Positions 7,829 to 16,339 are shown, counted from the first letter of the stretch. The stretch is 44,287 nucleotides of DNA from an uncultured bacterium (GCA_903842445.1 CAIMLT010000077.1:1-44287), one strand, 5' to 3'. Translations and numbers: made by a program. The notes: a model not told the origin generated them from the sequence alone.

Positions 7829-8901
7829 TTAATTATTAGTTTATAAGCAATCTTAATTAATGTTTTTGGATCCATTAGCATACTGGTATAGCTGGCGGAA
7901 GCTAATGGACAATAACATTCCTTATTTTTAATACTTTTTCTTAAGCTTGCGGCTTTTTTGCCAAACCAAATTTTTTGAAAGTCATAATTTTCATCTCTTA
8001 AGTTTCCCATATTCTCTCCGCGTACACAGCAACTCCAAACTTCACCTTCGGCCGAGATTTGACCGGAAGCAAAGCCGGCGTAGCAGGGGATGATTTGCGT
8101 TTTTTTGTGTAAGACTTTTTTGGTTATCTCATAATAGTTGATGCGCAGAGCGCGGGTTATTTTGGAAAATCCGTGGGCTTTTTTATGTTCCATTTTTTCC
8201 AAAAGAAAATCAATTGCCTTGGCATATTCTTTTTCATCAGGAAATATCTTCAAATCTCTATTATCCAGCTCTGTTCTTTTTTCGGCAATCTCTGTGATGT
8301 AGGAATCAGGGTGCAAATTTTTTTCTACGAATTTATATATTTCCGGAAAATTTTCAAAGTTTAACTTGGAAACGACGGAATGGACGCCGATGGTAAGGCG
8401 GGGATTTTTGATTTTTTGCAAAGCGGTATAGCTTTGCATCAAATTTTTAAAACTGCCTTCCAGATTTCTGATTTTATCGTGTTTTTCTGCCAATCCATCG
8501 AGAGAAAAATTGATCACGACTTTTGAAGTCAGGCAATTTTGCAAAATCTTTTCAACAGCGGAAGGAATAATATCAACTAAAAATCCGTTTGTTGGGATGT
8601 TGATCACTTTTGGTTTTAGATAATTATAAGCAAGTCTTGCCAGTTCAGGCAAGTCTTTGTGGGCAAAAGGTTCTCCACCGCTCAAGATGAGCCAATAGAC
8701 AGGACTCCTGATACTTTTGAAAGTCTTTTTCCATTCTACTAGCGTGAATTCATCAGTTTTTTTTTGCCAAATATTGCAAGTCCGGCATCTTGATGGGCAA
8801 TGATAAGTAACATTGAGTGTGAGATTAAGTGGCAAGCGTTTCGGCCAGCCAAAAACACGGTAGGATTTATAGAGGGGAATTTTTGGGATGAGACTGATCA
8901 T
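7825..8901 (-). CDS. Radical SAM protein with SPASM-like C-terminus
   Basis: This 358-residue protein has its radical SAM cluster cysteines at C35, C39 and C42 (CPSRCRTC), then LSGGEPFAHKDL (SAM-binding GGEP) and a C-terminal Cys-rich region (IPCYAGF ... WSCCVRG ... KECYCPLAS). That region looks like a SPASM/twitch auxiliary iron-sulfur site. It has no B12 domain, so it is chemically different from the four B12 enzymes nearby. SPASM proteins modify peptides, sugars or other small molecules; the neighbouring epimerase and glycosyltransferase favour a sugar or lipid substrate, but that is inference. It is the first gene after a 143-bp inverted-repeat element and overlaps the epimerase gene by 4 bases. 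Confidence 0.85.
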   Translation of the reverse strand: MISLIPKIPLYKSYRVFGWPKRLPLNLTLNVTYHCPSRCRTCNIWQKKTDEFTLVEWKKTFKSIRSPVYWLILSGGEPFAHKDLPELARLAYNYLKPKVINIPTNGFLVDIIPSAVEKILQNCLTSKVVINFSLDGLAEKHDKIRNLEGSFKNLMQSYTALQKIKNPRLTIGVHSVVSKLNFENFPEIYKFVEKNLHPDSYITEIAEKRTELDNRDLKIFPDEKEYAKAIDFLLEKMEHKKAHGFSKITRALRINYYEITKKVLHKKTQIIPCYAGFASGQISAEGEVWSCCVRGENMGNLRDENYDFQKIWFGKKAASLRKSIKNKECYCPLASASYTSMLMDPKTLIKIAYKLIIK

Positions 8902-8925
8902 ATTCTATTATTTATATATTTATAC

Positions 8926-9068
8926 GACTTACGCCTACCCCAAAATAATCTTTAAAGCGTGTGGTTAGCTAATGTTTATTTTTGCTTATGCTAGACCCTG
9001 AAATAAGGGGAGTTTCCCCGGACTAGTACTGGCTATAGAAAAGCTTGCTTTTGGGGTAGGCGTAAGTC
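8926..9068. mobile_element. MITE-like element with perfect 20-bp terminal inverted repeats
   Basis: The left end GACTTACGCCTACCCCAAAA (8926-8945) is matched perfectly, in reverse complement, at 9049-9068. The 143-bp unit has no coding capacity and contains a small internal hairpin GGGGA-GTT-TCCCC (9007-9019). No clear target-site duplication is visible in the flanks. It fills the gap between two minus-strand genes, and its right end supplies two of the three bases of the stop codon of the GT2 gene (TGA, complement of 9067-9069). A non-autonomous mobile element is the simplest reading. A structured RNA or attenuator between the two genes is the alternative. Confidence 0.6.
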
Positions 9069-9957
9069 ATGATTTTAGGGATAAATTTTTTGTACTTTTT
9101 GCAATGTTCCAGATGGCAGGATTTTTTTTCAAAATTCGATAATCATACCAACCAAGAAAGCGTCCCCAGATTTCCAGTAAAATGACCAGCGGTGTGAAAA
9201 TTATTTCCCGCGAATTCCAGTTGAGATTTTTTACCAGGATTTTAAAAATTTTAATTCCGTTCATGGTTGAAACTTGATGATTAAAATTATTTTTTAGCCA
9301 GAGATGTCCGGCAAAAATTCGTCGTCTTTGACTGAGAAAATCACTGATTGTTTCCGGTCCTTTATTTTTAATCGTTGCTTCGGGGGCATAGGCGAGGTGG
9401 TAACCATTTTTCACTATTTCCGCTTCAAGACTGCCTTCATCGACGGCCGAGTTTTCGGGGATGCTACTTATGATATTGCGAAAAGCTACCACTTCACCCA
9501 TCTTTGGAGTTTCAATGGCGATGATGTGGTGCAAATGCCAAAGCAGATGCGTGGCGAAACCCATTAGCGTTTTAGGATTATCAACCGGAATAAGATGCGC
9601 GCCAGTCATTCCAATCCTGTTGTTTTCAAAAGGTGCGGTTAGTTTTTCTAAGCTTGATTCATTGGGAATTGTATCGGCGCTTTCCAAAATTAGGATTTCT
9701 CCAGTGGTATTTTTGAGCCAAAGATTGATGGCGGAAGATTTGCCTTTTCTCTTGAGTTGGCTAATTAATTTGATTCGCGAATCTTTTTGTGAAAAATTGT
9801 TAACTATTTCTTCTGTTCGATCGGTGCATCCGCTAGCGACAACGATAATTTCTGAAATTTCGAGTTTGATCAATTTTTGATTTTGGATAGCTAAAAGCAG
9901 ATGAGCAATGTTCTTCTCTTCATTATAGGCCATTATTCCAACAGAACATTTTAGCAT
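9067..9957 (-). CDS. GT2 family glycosyltransferase
   Basis: I use the ATG giving MLKCSVGIMAYNEEKNI (296 residues); an in-frame TTG lies five codons upstream. GT-A features are the N-terminal SVGIMAYNEE strand, IVVASGCTDRT, an acidic ESAD in the place of DxD, a nucleotide-sugar and acceptor region with VDEGSLEAEI, and QRRR in the position of the processive-type QxxRW motif. Two hydrophobic stretches near the C-terminus suggest membrane association. The enzyme probably adds a sugar to a lipid or polysaccharide precursor in the cytoplasm. The gene is the most upstream of the minus-strand cluster. Its stop codon is formed at the junction with the inverted-repeat element, so the original C-terminus may have been longer. 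Confidence 0.82.
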   Translation of the reverse strand: MLKCSVGIMAYNEEKNIAHLLLAIQNQKLIKLEISEIIVVASGCTDRTEEIVNNFSQKDSRIKLISQLKRKGKSSAINLWLKNTTGEILILESADTIPNESSLEKLTAPFENNRIGMTGAHLIPVDNPKTLMGFATHLLWHLHHIIAIETPKMGEVVAFRNIISSIPENSAVDEGSLEAEIVKNGYHLAYAPEATIKNKGPETISDFLSQRRRIFAGHLWLKNNFNHQVSTMNGIKIFKILVKNLNWNSREIIFTPLVILLEIWGRFLGWYDYRILKKNPAIWNIAKSTKNLSLKS

Positions 9958-10019
9958 AGTAGTTTGAATCAATTATTCCAAATTTAACACAGATATGCTT
10001 AGTAGTCCAGTTTTTTGGC

Positions 10020-10047
10020 TTGACAGGCGCAGTCCAAGTGTTAGTAT
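10020..10047 (+). promoter_or_regulatory. Sigma70-type promoter with extended -10
   Basis: TTGACA (10020-10025) is followed after 16 bases by TAGTAT (10042-10047), preceded by TGT, an extended -10. It lies about 45 bases before the start of the divergent B12 radical SAM gene. The same three elements with the same 16-base spacing occur at 11552-11579. Confidence 0.6.
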
Positions 10048-10091
10048 TTCAGAAAGCAAACTTGCTTAATAAGCTTCTCTCATTTGTGATG

Positions 10092-11531
10092 ATGAAAATT
10101 CTTCTAATTAGTCCGGCCGTATTTCCAAAAAAAAACTCAGAAAAATATCATCAGCTTTTGCTTCGGATGAGTATTCATGGTGGAGATTCACCTCCATTGG
10201 GGCTAGAAGGCATCGCTTCTTCAGCCATGGAAGCTGGTCATCAGGTGAAAATAATTGATCTGCGAGTTGAGAATCTGACTAGGCTTGATTTTGTGAGGGA
10301 AATAAAAAAAAATGTGCCGGATATTTTCGGTCTGTATTTAACAACATTTAATATTCGTGAGGCACTTCAAGTGGCGAAAGTAATGAAAGCAGTTTTTCCT
10401 AAAATCAAAATTATAGTCGGTGGTCCGCATGTCGGAATATATCCGCAAGAAACATTGAAAAATTCTGAGTTCGATCTTGCACTAATGGGAGAGGCAGAAA
10501 ATACCTTTTGCGAACTACTTGAGGCGCTTTCTGGTGCAGGAGATTTTAGAAAGGTGAATGGAATTGTTTATCGAGAAAATGGTGAAATCAAAATTAACGG
10601 TAACTCAGAAACAATTAAGGATCTTGATGTGTTGCCTTTTCCGGCGAGGCGACTACTTAAGGGAAAATATCGTTATTTTGGAACTTTTCGGGAGCCATTT
10701 ACGACAATGATGACATCGCGCGGTTGTCCGTTTAATTGTGCTTTTTGTGCTAAAATTCCAGGGAGCGTGCGAACCAGATTTGCTAGTGCGAAGAGAGTAG
10801 TCGCAGAATTTTTGGAAATTAAAAAGCTGGGTTATTGTGAAGTGAATGTTTTTGATGATCTTTTCACAGTCAATCGGCAAAGAGTAATCGATGTTTGTCA
10901 GGGGATTTTGGAAAATAAAATTGACATCAGTTGGTCAATCCGCGCCAGAACAGATTGTATTGACGAGGAAATGCTTGTGTATTTAAAAAAGGCTGGCTGT
11001 TATCGAATTTATTTCGGGATTGAATCAGGCACAGATGAAATCTTAAAGTTAATGAATAAAAGAACGGATACAAGAAAAAACATGCAAGCGATGGAGCTGG
11101 CGCACAAAATTGGTTTTGAAATCGTGTCTTATTTTATTTTGGGTTTTCCCGGTGAAACGGTAGAAACGATGAATGCAACGATTGAGTTTGCCAAAAAATC
11201 ACCGACTGATTTCGCCTCCTTCAATATGTTTGAGCCATTGCCGGCATCCAAGGTACATGCGGATATGATTGCAACGGGAGTGAAAGACGGCTGGTTGGAT
11301 TTTTTGGAACTAAAAACCAATCGAATGCCAATCTATCACGGAGACTTAGCAAGATCCGAAGTAGAGAAGGCTTACAAAAAAGCGCTTCGTAGTTTCTATT
11401 TCAGACCGAAAGCAATTTTCAATCTTTTTCGAATGGTTAGAAATCCTGTGCGCTTTCGCAATTTTTTTCTGGTGCTTATCTCAATGCTAATCCTCAGTTT
11501 TTTCAAGAAAGATATCGAGCTAATCAGCTAG
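10092..11531 (+). CDS. B12-binding radical SAM protein
   Basis: This protein of about 479 residues has a B12-binding domain (MKILLISPAVFP; SPPLGLEGIASSAMEAGHQ; IIVGGPHVGIYPQE; MGEAENTFCELLEA) followed by radical SAM cysteines C212, C216 and C219 (GCPFNCAFC) and GIESGTDEI. I start at the second of two adjacent ATGs (10089, 10092), because MKILLIS is the usual opening strand; a longer frame to a TTG at 10020 would include the promoter. It is transcribed away from the minus-strand radical SAM cluster, and the short region between carries its own promoter. The reaction is unknown; with the three minus-strand paralogs it makes four cobalamin-dependent enzymes within 10 kb. Confidence 0.88.
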   Translation: MKILLISPAVFPKKNSEKYHQLLLRMSIHGGDSPPLGLEGIASSAMEAGHQVKIIDLRVENLTRLDFVREIKKNVPDIFGLYLTTFNIREALQVAKVMKAVFPKIKIIVGGPHVGIYPQETLKNSEFDLALMGEAENTFCELLEALSGAGDFRKVNGIVYRENGEIKINGNSETIKDLDVLPFPARRLLKGKYRYFGTFREPFTTMMTSRGCPFNCAFCAKIPGSVRTRFASAKRVVAEFLEIKKLGYCEVNVFDDLFTVNRQRVIDVCQGILENKIDISWSIRARTDCIDEEMLVYLKKAGCYRIYFGIESGTDEILKLMNKRTDTRKNMQAMELAHKIGFEIVSYFILGFPGETVETMNATIEFAKKSPTDFASFNMFEPLPASKVHADMIATGVKDGWLDFLELKTNRMPIYHGDLARSEVEKAYKKALRSFYFRPKAIFNLFRMVRNPVRFRNFFLVLISMLILSFFKKDIELIS

Positions 11532-11551
11532 GTGGTTGTTTTGTCCCTTTC

Positions 11552-11579
11552 TTGACACGTTTTTGACAGATGGTAGTAT
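11552..11579 (+). promoter_or_regulatory. Sigma70-type promoter with extended -10
   Basis: TTGACA (11552-11557), 16 bases, then TAGTAT (11574-11579) with TGG immediately before it. The same region also offers TATATT at 11577-11582 with a 19-base spacer. It is placed to drive the DUF6580-like and DUF4430 genes. The 251-base gap 11532-11782 holds this promoter and nothing else that I can support; I see no cobalamin riboswitch in it. Confidence 0.6.
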
Positions 11580-11782
11580 ATTAGAAGCAATTAGGGGATT
11601 TGCGGATTTACGGTCAGATGACTTGCGCGCTTACCGAAAAGTCATTCCCAAAGCGAAGTTTTTTATTATCTTGGTTAGTTTTCTGTTGGCTTATCGTTGG
11701 CTAGAGAGATTCTTGCGCGAAAAGCTTGCCGGTAAACGTGTAAATATACTGAGTCAATTTATAATTTTTATTCTTAAAAAAA

Positions 11783-12325
11783 ATGTTAAAATATCGTGAA
11801 CAGCTAATCGTTTTTTTAATTCTTGTGTTAATTGGGGTTACTTATCGAGTCTTGCCTCATCCGGCCAATTTTGCTCCGGTGGCGGCAATTTCCCTATTTT
11901 CCGGCTTCTATTTCCGGCGCTATTTTATTTTTGTGCCAGCTTTGGCCATGTTGGCTAGCGATTTTTTCATCGGATTTTATAGCTGGAAACTAATGGTAGC
12001 GGTTTATTTCGGTATTTTTTTTGCCAGTTTTCTGGGAACTCTGATGCGAAAAAATAAATCAATTTTAACTCTTTTCACTTATTCATTGTTAGGTTCGGTT
12101 TTTTTCTATCTTTCAACCAATTTTGCTGTGTGGGCTTTTGGTAATTGGTACCCGCATAATTGGCAAGGACTAACAGAATGTTATCTCTTGGCGGTGCCGT
12201 TTTTCAAAAATACCATTGCCGGCGATCTATTCTATTCATCGATTATTTTCGGACTGTATGAGTTGGCAGTTCAGCCGAAAGAAAAACTAAGATTTTTTCC
12301 TAAATTAAGAACGAGCAAGATTTAA
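11783..12325 (+). CDS. DUF6580-like integral membrane protein, possible ECF-type S component
   Basis: This 180-residue protein is strongly hydrophobic, with about five membrane segments. It opens with a hydrophobic helix and then VLPHPANFAPVAAISLFSGFYF, continues with ASDFFIGFYSW, and has a late block NFAVWAFGNWYPHNWQGLTECYLLAVPFF followed by GDLFYSS. The PHP.NF.P..A...F, SD..IG and GL..CY..A.PFF signatures are those I associate with DUF6580. Small proteins of this shape resemble substrate-binding S components of ECF transporters. The next gene, 11 bases on, encodes a DUF4430 domain, related to part of vertebrate transcobalamin. That context suggests cobalamin or corrinoid uptake, as inference. 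No ECF ATPases are encoded in the window. Confidence 0.72.
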   Translation: MLKYREQLIVFLILVLIGVTYRVLPHPANFAPVAAISLFSGFYFRRYFIFVPALAMLASDFFIGFYSWKLMVAVYFGIFFASFLGTLMRKNKSILTLFTYSLLGSVFFYLSTNFAVWAFGNWYPHNWQGLTECYLLAVPFFKNTIAGDLFYSSIIFGLYELAVQPKEKLRFFPKLRTSKI

Positions 12326-12336
12326 GAGTCAAAAAT

Positions 12337-13197
12337 ATGAAAAACTTTTTGAAGGAAAGACAAAGTGGCATTTTTTTGCTTACTTTTGCATTTATACTCA
12401 TTACCTCAATTTCCTTGGGACACAAAGTTCAGTCAAGTAATGACGCTAACTTGTCTGGCAAAAATCAGCCATCAAGCAAAACAGAGATTGACTTGGATGG
12501 TGGCGAGTTGGCAGAAGTGGCTTCTGAGGTCAATCAAGATGGAATCAGTGAAGTGCCTTTTGATGAAATAGAAAAGGAAGAGGAAAACAAGATTGCTGTG
12601 TCAGCAGTGAAGGCTGGAGCAACTTCGGTTTCAAAAACCGAAGCAGAAAAATATTCAGCATTGAAAGAAAAATTGAAAAAATATTGTGATAAAAAATACG
12701 AATCAAAAAAATGCAAAAAATATCTCACAGAGACGAAAGCGCTTTTCAAGACAAATAAGGATTATAAAAGATTATATGAGAAATATCTAGAAAAAAAAGA
12801 AGAGAGAGAAGCGGATGACTCAGATGACTCAGATGATTCAAAAAGAACGCAAATTAGTCTTGAAGAAAAGGCGCTCACGCTGGATTTTATTATTAAGTTA
12901 CCAAGTGGTGAGAGTAAATTTGAAATCCAGTTTATGGAAGGTGAAACGGTCTATGAGGTAATGAAGCGGGCGAAAGAACAGGGTAAAATAAGCTATGAAA
13001 AAAATACTGATGAAACTTACGGTGTTTATATAAATACGATAAATGGTATCAAAGAAGGATCTGAAGATGATTGGACGCAGAATAAATACTGGATTCTTTT
13101 TGTTAGCGGAAGCAGTTCCAATCTTGGTTGTTCCAGTCATAAATTGAATAAATCGGATACTGCTATTGAGTGGAGATATGAAAAATATTCTTTTTGA
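12337..13197 (+). CDS. DUF4430-domain extracytoplasmic protein
   Basis: This 286-residue protein has an N-terminal membrane anchor or signal (residues about 11-31), then a long low-complexity, acidic and lysine-rich linker. The linker includes a three-unit DDS repeat (DDSDDSDDS, coded by a 9-base repeat at 12815-12841). A folded C-terminal domain (about residues 188-286) contains FMEGETVYEVMKRAKEQG, YGVYINTINGIKEG, YWILFVSG and CSSHKL. This is the DUF4430 pattern (ubiquitin-like/SLBB-like fold, also found as the C-terminal domain of transcobalamin). It would sit outside the membrane on a flexible stalk. Being in an operon with a DUF6580-like transporter candidate and just after a B12-dependent enzyme gene suggests corrinoid capture; this is not proven. 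Confidence 0.72.
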   Translation: MKNFLKERQSGIFLLTFAFILITSISLGHKVQSSNDANLSGKNQPSSKTEIDLDGGELAEVASEVNQDGISEVPFDEIEKEEENKIAVSAVKAGATSVSKTEAEKYSALKEKLKKYCDKKYESKKCKKYLTETKALFKTNKDYKRLYEKYLEKKEEREADDSDDSDDSKRTQISLEEKALTLDFIIKLPSGESKFEIQFMEGETVYEVMKRAKEQGKISYEKNTDETYGVYINTINGIKEGSEDDWTQNKYWILFVSGSSSNLGCSSHKLNKSDTAIEWRYEKYSF

Positions 13198-13277
13198 ATT
13201 TTTTAGTTTGATTAAAGAAATGGTTTTTCCAATTAAGAATACAAGCTCTGAATCATATAATCTCTGAATAACCAAAA

Positions 13278-14768
13278 ATGAAAAACGAGCCAATGTTGGA
13301 TAAGAAAAATAAGGAGCGATTTAATTTTTTGGCTTATTGTGCGATAACTGTTTTTGTGCTCATTTTCATCTTGTTGGCTTTTGGGCGGCACGACTCCCTG
13401 CAATCATATCTCAATGATTTGGGAAATTACGACCAAATGATTTGGAACACTTTGCATGGGCGTTTTTTTGAAATTTCTGTCGGAATGCTTGACACAAATA
13501 ATTATTTCTCCGGTCATTTTAGTCCCATTCTCTTGTTTTTTGTGCCTTTTTATGCCATTTTTGCAAGTCCAAAGTGGCTTTTGATTTTTCAAGCATTGTC
13601 AGTTGGGCTAGGCGCCGTTCCGATTTATCTCTTGGCTAAAGAAAAACTGAAAAATTATTGGGCAGCGCTTATTTTTCTTCTGAGTTATCTTTTGAATCCA
13701 TTTCTCCACAATGCTTTGCTGTATGATTTTCACGAGGTTTGTTTTGCGGTGGGATTTGCTTCTGGGGCTTTTTATTTTTTGGAAAAGAAAAATAATAAAG
13801 CGTTTATTATCTGCAGCATTCTTTTGGCAATTTCCCAAGAGCATTTAGTTCTCTTGGTTTTCATGATGGGTTCCTATGCTTTCCTTATCCAAAAAAGAAA
13901 AAAGTTTGGTTCTTGGGTGAGTGTCAGCTCCTTGGCTTATTTCGTTCTAGTTTTGGCAGTCTTTATGCCAAGTTTTTCTCAGAATGGAAATCTGGCCCTT
14001 TTGGAAGGCAATGGTCAATATCAAAGCCGTTATGCTTGGCTTGGATCCAGTATGCCAGAGATAATCAACAATCTTACAAAATATCCAGATGTTATTTTTA
14101 AGTTAATGGTATCCAGGGAAAGATTGACATACCTATTTTTCTTAGTCTTGCCGGTTTTTTCGCTGGCTTTGTATTCTTGGCCGATTACCATTATTTTTCC
14201 AATCCTTGCTGTTAATCTTTTGAGTTCCAATTCAATGACCTATGATATTTTCTTTTATCATTCGGCAATCGTTATTCCGTTTGTATATTTTTCTGGCATC
14301 ATTGCTTTCAGTCGTTGGTTTGCTGTTGACAGGTTTTTGCGACGAGCATTTATTTTGGCTATTATTATTTCATCTTTTTTGAGTTTTAATTTTTTCAGTT
14401 TAGTGGGCATTTCCGGTTTTGGCATTTTTGCAGAAAGTCATCCCAGCGCTCATGCCAGAAGAATTGCTGAAGTGGATAGATTTATTCCTCCCAAGGCTTC
14501 ATTGAGTGTTCAGCATAATCTTGGCCCGCATTTTACGGAGCGCGCAGAAGTTTATCGATTTCCTGTGAAAAAAAACGAAGCGGAGTATATTTTATTAGAC
14601 CGAATGAATCCCTATGGTGAAAGCGTCAGGCATTTTGCTGATTTTGGTTATGCCTTGCAAATGGATGTTTCAGATTGGCAAAGAGATTCAATCGAGATGA
14701 TTGCTTCGCCGGATTACGAATTGATTTATCAGAAAGACGGATATTTAATTTTTAAGAAGAAACAATGA
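13278..14768 (+). CDS. DUF2079-type polytopic membrane protein, probable GT-C glycosyltransferase
   Basis: This 496-residue protein has about ten hydrophobic segments and a long first outer loop containing LNDLGNYDQMIWNTLHGRFFE, the hallmark of DUF2079 proteins. GHFSPILLFFVPFYAIF and YDFHEVCF follow. The fold class is GT-C-like: acidic residues in the first external loop (the LGNYDQ aspartate) would form the active site and use a polyprenyl-phosphate-linked sugar. The C-terminal soluble part (RFIPPKASLSVQHNLGPHF) is typical of the family. Its stop overlaps the next gene's ATG by 4 bases, so the two GT-C-like proteins are probably made together. The acceptor is unknown. Confidence 0.78.
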   Translation: MKNEPMLDKKNKERFNFLAYCAITVFVLIFILLAFGRHDSLQSYLNDLGNYDQMIWNTLHGRFFEISVGMLDTNNYFSGHFSPILLFFVPFYAIFASPKWLLIFQALSVGLGAVPIYLLAKEKLKNYWAALIFLLSYLLNPFLHNALLYDFHEVCFAVGFASGAFYFLEKKNNKAFIICSILLAISQEHLVLLVFMMGSYAFLIQKRKKFGSWVSVSSLAYFVLVLAVFMPSFSQNGNLALLEGNGQYQSRYAWLGSSMPEIINNLTKYPDVIFKLMVSRERLTYLFFLVLPVFSLALYSWPITIIFPILAVNLLSSNSMTYDIFFYHSAIVIPFVYFSGIIAFSRWFAVDRFLRRAFILAIIISSFLSFNFFSLVGISGFGIFAESHPSAHARRIAEVDRFIPPKASLSVQHNLGPHFTERAEVYRFPVKKNEAEYILLDRMNPYGESVRHFADFGYALQMDVSDWQRDSIEMIASPDYELIYQKDGYLIFKKKQ

Positions 14769-16300
14769 AATTTTTTTTGAAAAAAGTTGCCACTGCTTTT
14801 CATTATTTTAATCCGAGAAGAATATTTATAATTCTTGGGTTTTCTTTGATTTTTTTTATCGCGCTTCGCCCGCCAACCGATCCAGACATGGGTTGGCATT
14901 TGCGTGACGGAAAATATTTAGTGGAAAATCATTTTCAGGTGGCTAAAACCGATCAATTTTCTTATACGATGTCAGATTTTCCAGTAGTTATGCATGAGTG
15001 GATGACGGACTGGTTGATGTATGTTATTTCTGAAAAGGCTGGTCTTTTCACCTTATCTATAATTTCCGCACTGATCACCACTATTGCTTTTATTTTGGTT
15101 TCACTGGGAATGAAAAATGAATTAGAATATAAGATTATCGCGGGAATCATGGGGCTGATTGCCAGCATTCCAATTCTTGGTGTCAGGCCCCAGATGCTCA
15201 GTCTTCTTGGACTTGCCTCGGTAATTTTTATTATTTATGAATTTAAAGATGATCCACAGACGAAGAAGATTTTTTTTCTGCCGATGATTTTTTTTGCTTG
15301 GGCAAATTTTCACGGTGGGTTTCCGGTTGGTCTTTTTCTTTTAGCGTTGTTTATTTTTTTTGAGCTTTTCAAATTTTTTGTTCGATTTGGTTTGCGTAAA
15401 AAAAAGGAAAGGCGATTTTCGCGCTGGATTGGGGGCTATCTTGAAGACGGAAGAATAACTGGCCAAGCCTTGTTTCAAATGATGCTTATTTCTTTTGTTT
15501 CTTTTCTTCTGACTTTTGTCAATCCATATGGTTGGCGGATTTATGTTGAAGTGTTCACTACTATTTTTGACTCATATGCCAAAAGTGTTATCGGAGAGTG
15601 GCTTCCAGTTTCAGTGCTTAATCCGAGTAGCTCCCAATTTGTTGTCTATTTGACACTTTTTGGGGTTCTTTTATTTTTTGGTTTCAAAAAAATTGGTCAT
15701 GTGTATCTCGTTATAGCTTTGATTTTTCTCTATTTGGCTTTCAGCAGTTGGCGTCATGTGCCAATTTTTCTAATCATCAGTATTCCGCTTTGGGTTGAGG
15801 TTGTCAATAAATTGGCTGGACAAGAATTGTCTAAGTTGACGCGCAACAAATGGTTTTTAGTTGTCATGGCCCTCGTAGTTTTTTTAGTCGCCAAACAAGA
15901 GATCGAAATAGTTTATCCAATTTCAACTTCAATTGACAGATTGGCCAAGGAAGGTGCCTATCCGATGGGAGCCGTTAAATATCTCAAAGAAAATCCAATC
16001 AAAGGGCGAATGTTTAATGAATATAATTGGGGGGGGTTTCTGATCTGGCAATATCCAGAGAAAAAAGTTTATATCGATGGACGGATGCCAAGCTGGAGGT
16101 TGGGTGAGTATAAGGTATTCGAAGAGTTTGGTCAGGTTTTGCATTTCAAAGATAACTGGCAAGATATTCTCAATCGGCAAGAGGTGGAATTTGTTTTAGT
16201 GTATAATAGTTATATAAATAAAGTGGTTTTTTCCAGTCAAGGATGGGAAGAAAAATATGCCGATGGATTGGCAGCGATTTATGTTCGTCCGCAAAAATAA
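14765..16300 (+). CDS. Polytopic GT-C-like membrane protein
   Basis: This 511-residue protein has about ten transmembrane segments. Its first external loop carries RPPTDPDMGWHLRDGKYL (acidic D39, D41 and a histidine), the place of the catalytic acid in GT-C glycosyltransferases. VMHEWMTDWLMY, GVRPQMLSLLG and ANFHGGFPVGL follow, and the C-terminal extracytoplasmic domain contains MFNEYNWGGFLIWQYP and VYIDGRMPSW. This ordering is common in uncharacterised bacterial membrane glycosyltransferases. The gene overlaps the DUF2079 gene by 4 bases. Enzyme activity is inferred from fold resemblance; the specific family is not certain. Confidence 0.7.
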   Translation: MKFFLKKVATAFHYFNPRRIFIILGFSLIFFIALRPPTDPDMGWHLRDGKYLVENHFQVAKTDQFSYTMSDFPVVMHEWMTDWLMYVISEKAGLFTLSIISALITTIAFILVSLGMKNELEYKIIAGIMGLIASIPILGVRPQMLSLLGLASVIFIIYEFKDDPQTKKIFFLPMIFFAWANFHGGFPVGLFLLALFIFFELFKFFVRFGLRKKKERRFSRWIGGYLEDGRITGQALFQMMLISFVSFLLTFVNPYGWRIYVEVFTTIFDSYAKSVIGEWLPVSVLNPSSSQFVVYLTLFGVLLFFGFKKIGHVYLVIALIFLYLAFSSWRHVPIFLIISIPLWVEVVNKLAGQELSKLTRNKWFLVVMALVVFLVAKQEIEIVYPISTSIDRLAKEGAYPMGAVKYLKENPIKGRMFNEYNWGGFLIWQYPEKKVYIDGRMPSWRLGEYKVFEEFGQVLHFKDNWQDILNRQEVEFVLVYNSYINKVVFSSQGWEEKYADGLAAIYVRPQK

Positions 16301-16310
16301 AAAAGAAATC

Positions 16311-16339
16311 TTGTTGATTTTCAAAAGGAGTGTTACTAT
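16311..16339 (+). promoter_or_regulatory. Promoter with extended -10
   Basis: TTGTTG (16311-16316), 17 bases, then TACTAT (16334-16339) preceded by TGT. It sits about 47 bases before the ATG of the DUF916-like gene at 16386. The same TTGTTG-17-TGn-TAnTAT layout occurs before pilM. Confidence 0.5.

Noticed and set aside
11532-11782. Cobalamin riboswitch upstream of the suspected corrinoid uptake pair
   Set aside because: I looked for the conserved B12-box core and for a large leader structure; neither is apparent, and the promoter leaves a leader of roughly 195 bases without the expected motifs.
11536-11799. Open frame of 87 codons between the B12 radical SAM gene and the DUF6580-like gene
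   Set aside because: It starts with a non-ATG codon, contains no internal ATG, overlaps the promoter at 11552-11579 (so the transcript would begin inside it) and runs into the start of the next gene. The translated sequence has no recognisable domain.
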